Part shown: in pieces, positions 63,360 through 64,000 of the stretch
How the letters are laid out: every line of letters begins with the position of its first letter
How positions within the stretch are numbered: position 1 is the first letter of the stretch
Source of the DNA: Pseudomonas sp. MPC6
GTDB lineage: Bacteria > Pseudomonadota > Gammaproteobacteria > Pseudomonadales > Pseudomonadaceae
Direction: 5' to 3'
Length of the DNA: 64,000 nucleotides
Assembly: GCF_006094435.1 (NCBI RefSeq)
Contig: NZ_CP034783.1
Span: 6,599,001-6,663,000 of the forward strand
Program-made: the position numbers and the translations under genes
Notes under the pieces: generated by a model
What the model was told of the DNA's origin: nothing
Seen by the model: only the letters and a program-made list of their open reading frames with translations
Database searches by the model: none

Positions 63360-64000
63360 GAACGCTCCCGCTCGGCAAACAGTGCCTGGACAAAGGGTTC
63401 TGCTTCAAAAGTACGCAAATCATCGATGCCTTCACCGACGCCAATGTAGCGAATCGGCAGGCCAAACTGCTTGGCCAGGGCGAAAATCACCCCGCCCTTG
63501 GCGGTGCCGTCGAGTTTGGTCAGTGCCAGGCCGGTCAATTCGACGGTCTGGTTGAACTGTTTGGCCTGGTTGATGGCGTTCTGGCCGGTGCCGGCATCCA
63601 GAACCAGCAACACTTCGTGGGGCGCGTCGGCATCGAGCTTGCTGATCACCCGGCGCACCTTCTTCAGCTCTTCCATCAAGTTGTCTTTGGTGTGCAGGCG
63701 ACCGGCGGTGTCGGCAATCAGGACGTCGATGCCACGGGCCTTGGCGGCCTGCACGGCGTCGAAGATCACCGATGCCGAGTCGGCGCCGGTGTGCTGGGCA
63801 ATCACCGGGATCTTGTTGCGCTCGCCCCAGACCTGCAACTGCTCGACCGCTGCGGCGCGGAACGTGTCACCCGCCGCCAGCATGACCTTCTTGCCTTCGA
63901 GCTGCAGCTTCTTCGCCAGCTTGCCGATGGTAGTGGTCTTGCCGGCACCGTTGACACCGACCACCAGAATCACGAACGGCTTGTTCTGCGAGGTGATCTT
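63356..64000 (-). CDS. ftsY: Signal recognition particle receptor FtsY, C-terminal NG domain (runs off the right edge)
   Basis: About 215 residues are visible and the frame stays open to base 64000. SRP-type GTPase motifs: G1 [55 protein letters not shown]. It docks SRP-ribosome complexes at the inner membrane. The acidic N-terminal A domain lies outside the window. Confidence 0.96.
   Translation of the reverse strand, partial: KITSQNKPFVILVVGVNGAGKTTTIGKLAKKLQLEGKKVMLAAGDTFRAAAVEQLQVWGERNKIPVIAQHTGADSASVIFDAVQAAKARGIDVLIADTAGRLHTKDNLMEELKKVRRVISKLDADAPHEVLLVLDAGTGQNAINQAKQFNQTVELTGLALTKLDGTAKGGVIFALAKQFGLPIRYIGVGEGIDDLRTFEAEPFVQALFAERERS

Overview
The window is chromosomal DNA of a fluorescent Pseudomonas (P. 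fluorescens-type). It is GC-rich, its gene order matches the Pseudomonas pil/chp-gshB-tonB-pyr and pilT-proC-metXW-rdgB-hemW-rpoH-ftsXEY neighbourhoods, and it carries about 20 REP/REPIN palindromes of the type that fills P. fluorescens intergenic spaces. No rRNA, tRNA, CRISPR array, prophage or transposase gene was seen.

Layout. 1-7.4 kb: start of a cytochrome c lipoprotein, mltA, a MAPEG protein, an EamA exporter, an MFS exporter, a Na+/H+ antiporter, a formate/nitrite-family transporter and a hotdog thioesterase. 7.5-10.2 kb: methyl-cycle block, with a sigma70 promoter, an SAH riboswitch, ahcY and metF. 10.2-15.7 kb: an orphan glycosyltransferase-like gene, a periplasmic binding protein, the DEAD-box helicase rhlE, a YceI protein and cytochrome b561. 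15.7-17.3 kb: a small AT-richer accessory island with a frameshifted B-lectin gene, flanked by about 270-bp direct repeats that each encode a tiny paralogous lipoprotein. 17.4-22.4 kb: exported amine oxidase with a histone-H1-like tail, bioA, rsmE and a HlyIII protein.

22.6-30.9 kb: complete malonate decarboxylase locus, mdcABCDEGH plus madLM on the minus strand and a convergent LysR regulator. MdcA/C/D/E form the biotin-independent decarboxylase, MdcB/G/H make and load the CoA-type prosthetic group, and MadLM imports malonate. A 132-bp-period tandem REPIN array follows at 31.1-31.6 kb. 31.6-41.3 kb: the Chp chemosensory system for type IV pili (pilG, pilH, pilI, pilJ, chpA, chpC). pilK and chpB are absent, and a REPIN lies in frame inside chpA.

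41.7-47.8 kb: gshB, tonB, yqgE, ruvX, pyrR, pyrB and a catalytically dead pyrC'. 47.9-60.5 kb: a TM2 protein, an NlpC/P60 hydrolase, pilT, yggS, proC, yggT with a truncated DUF167 remnant, metX, metW, a DUF4426 protein, rdgB, hemW, a DUF3392 protein, trmB, thiG, thiS, a DUF423 protein and mtgA. 60.7-64 kb: rpoH with a probable AlgU-type promoter, then ftsX, ftsE and the C-terminal part of ftsY running off the edge.

Most of the window is conserved housekeeping. The least ordinary parts are the B-lectin/lipoprotein island (16.0-17.3 kb), a REPIN with a G-rich 9-bp minisatellite in its loop (6.8-7.0 kb), REP DNA that has become protein-coding (chpA, pilI), the tandem REPIN array, and the DUF167 gene remnant.
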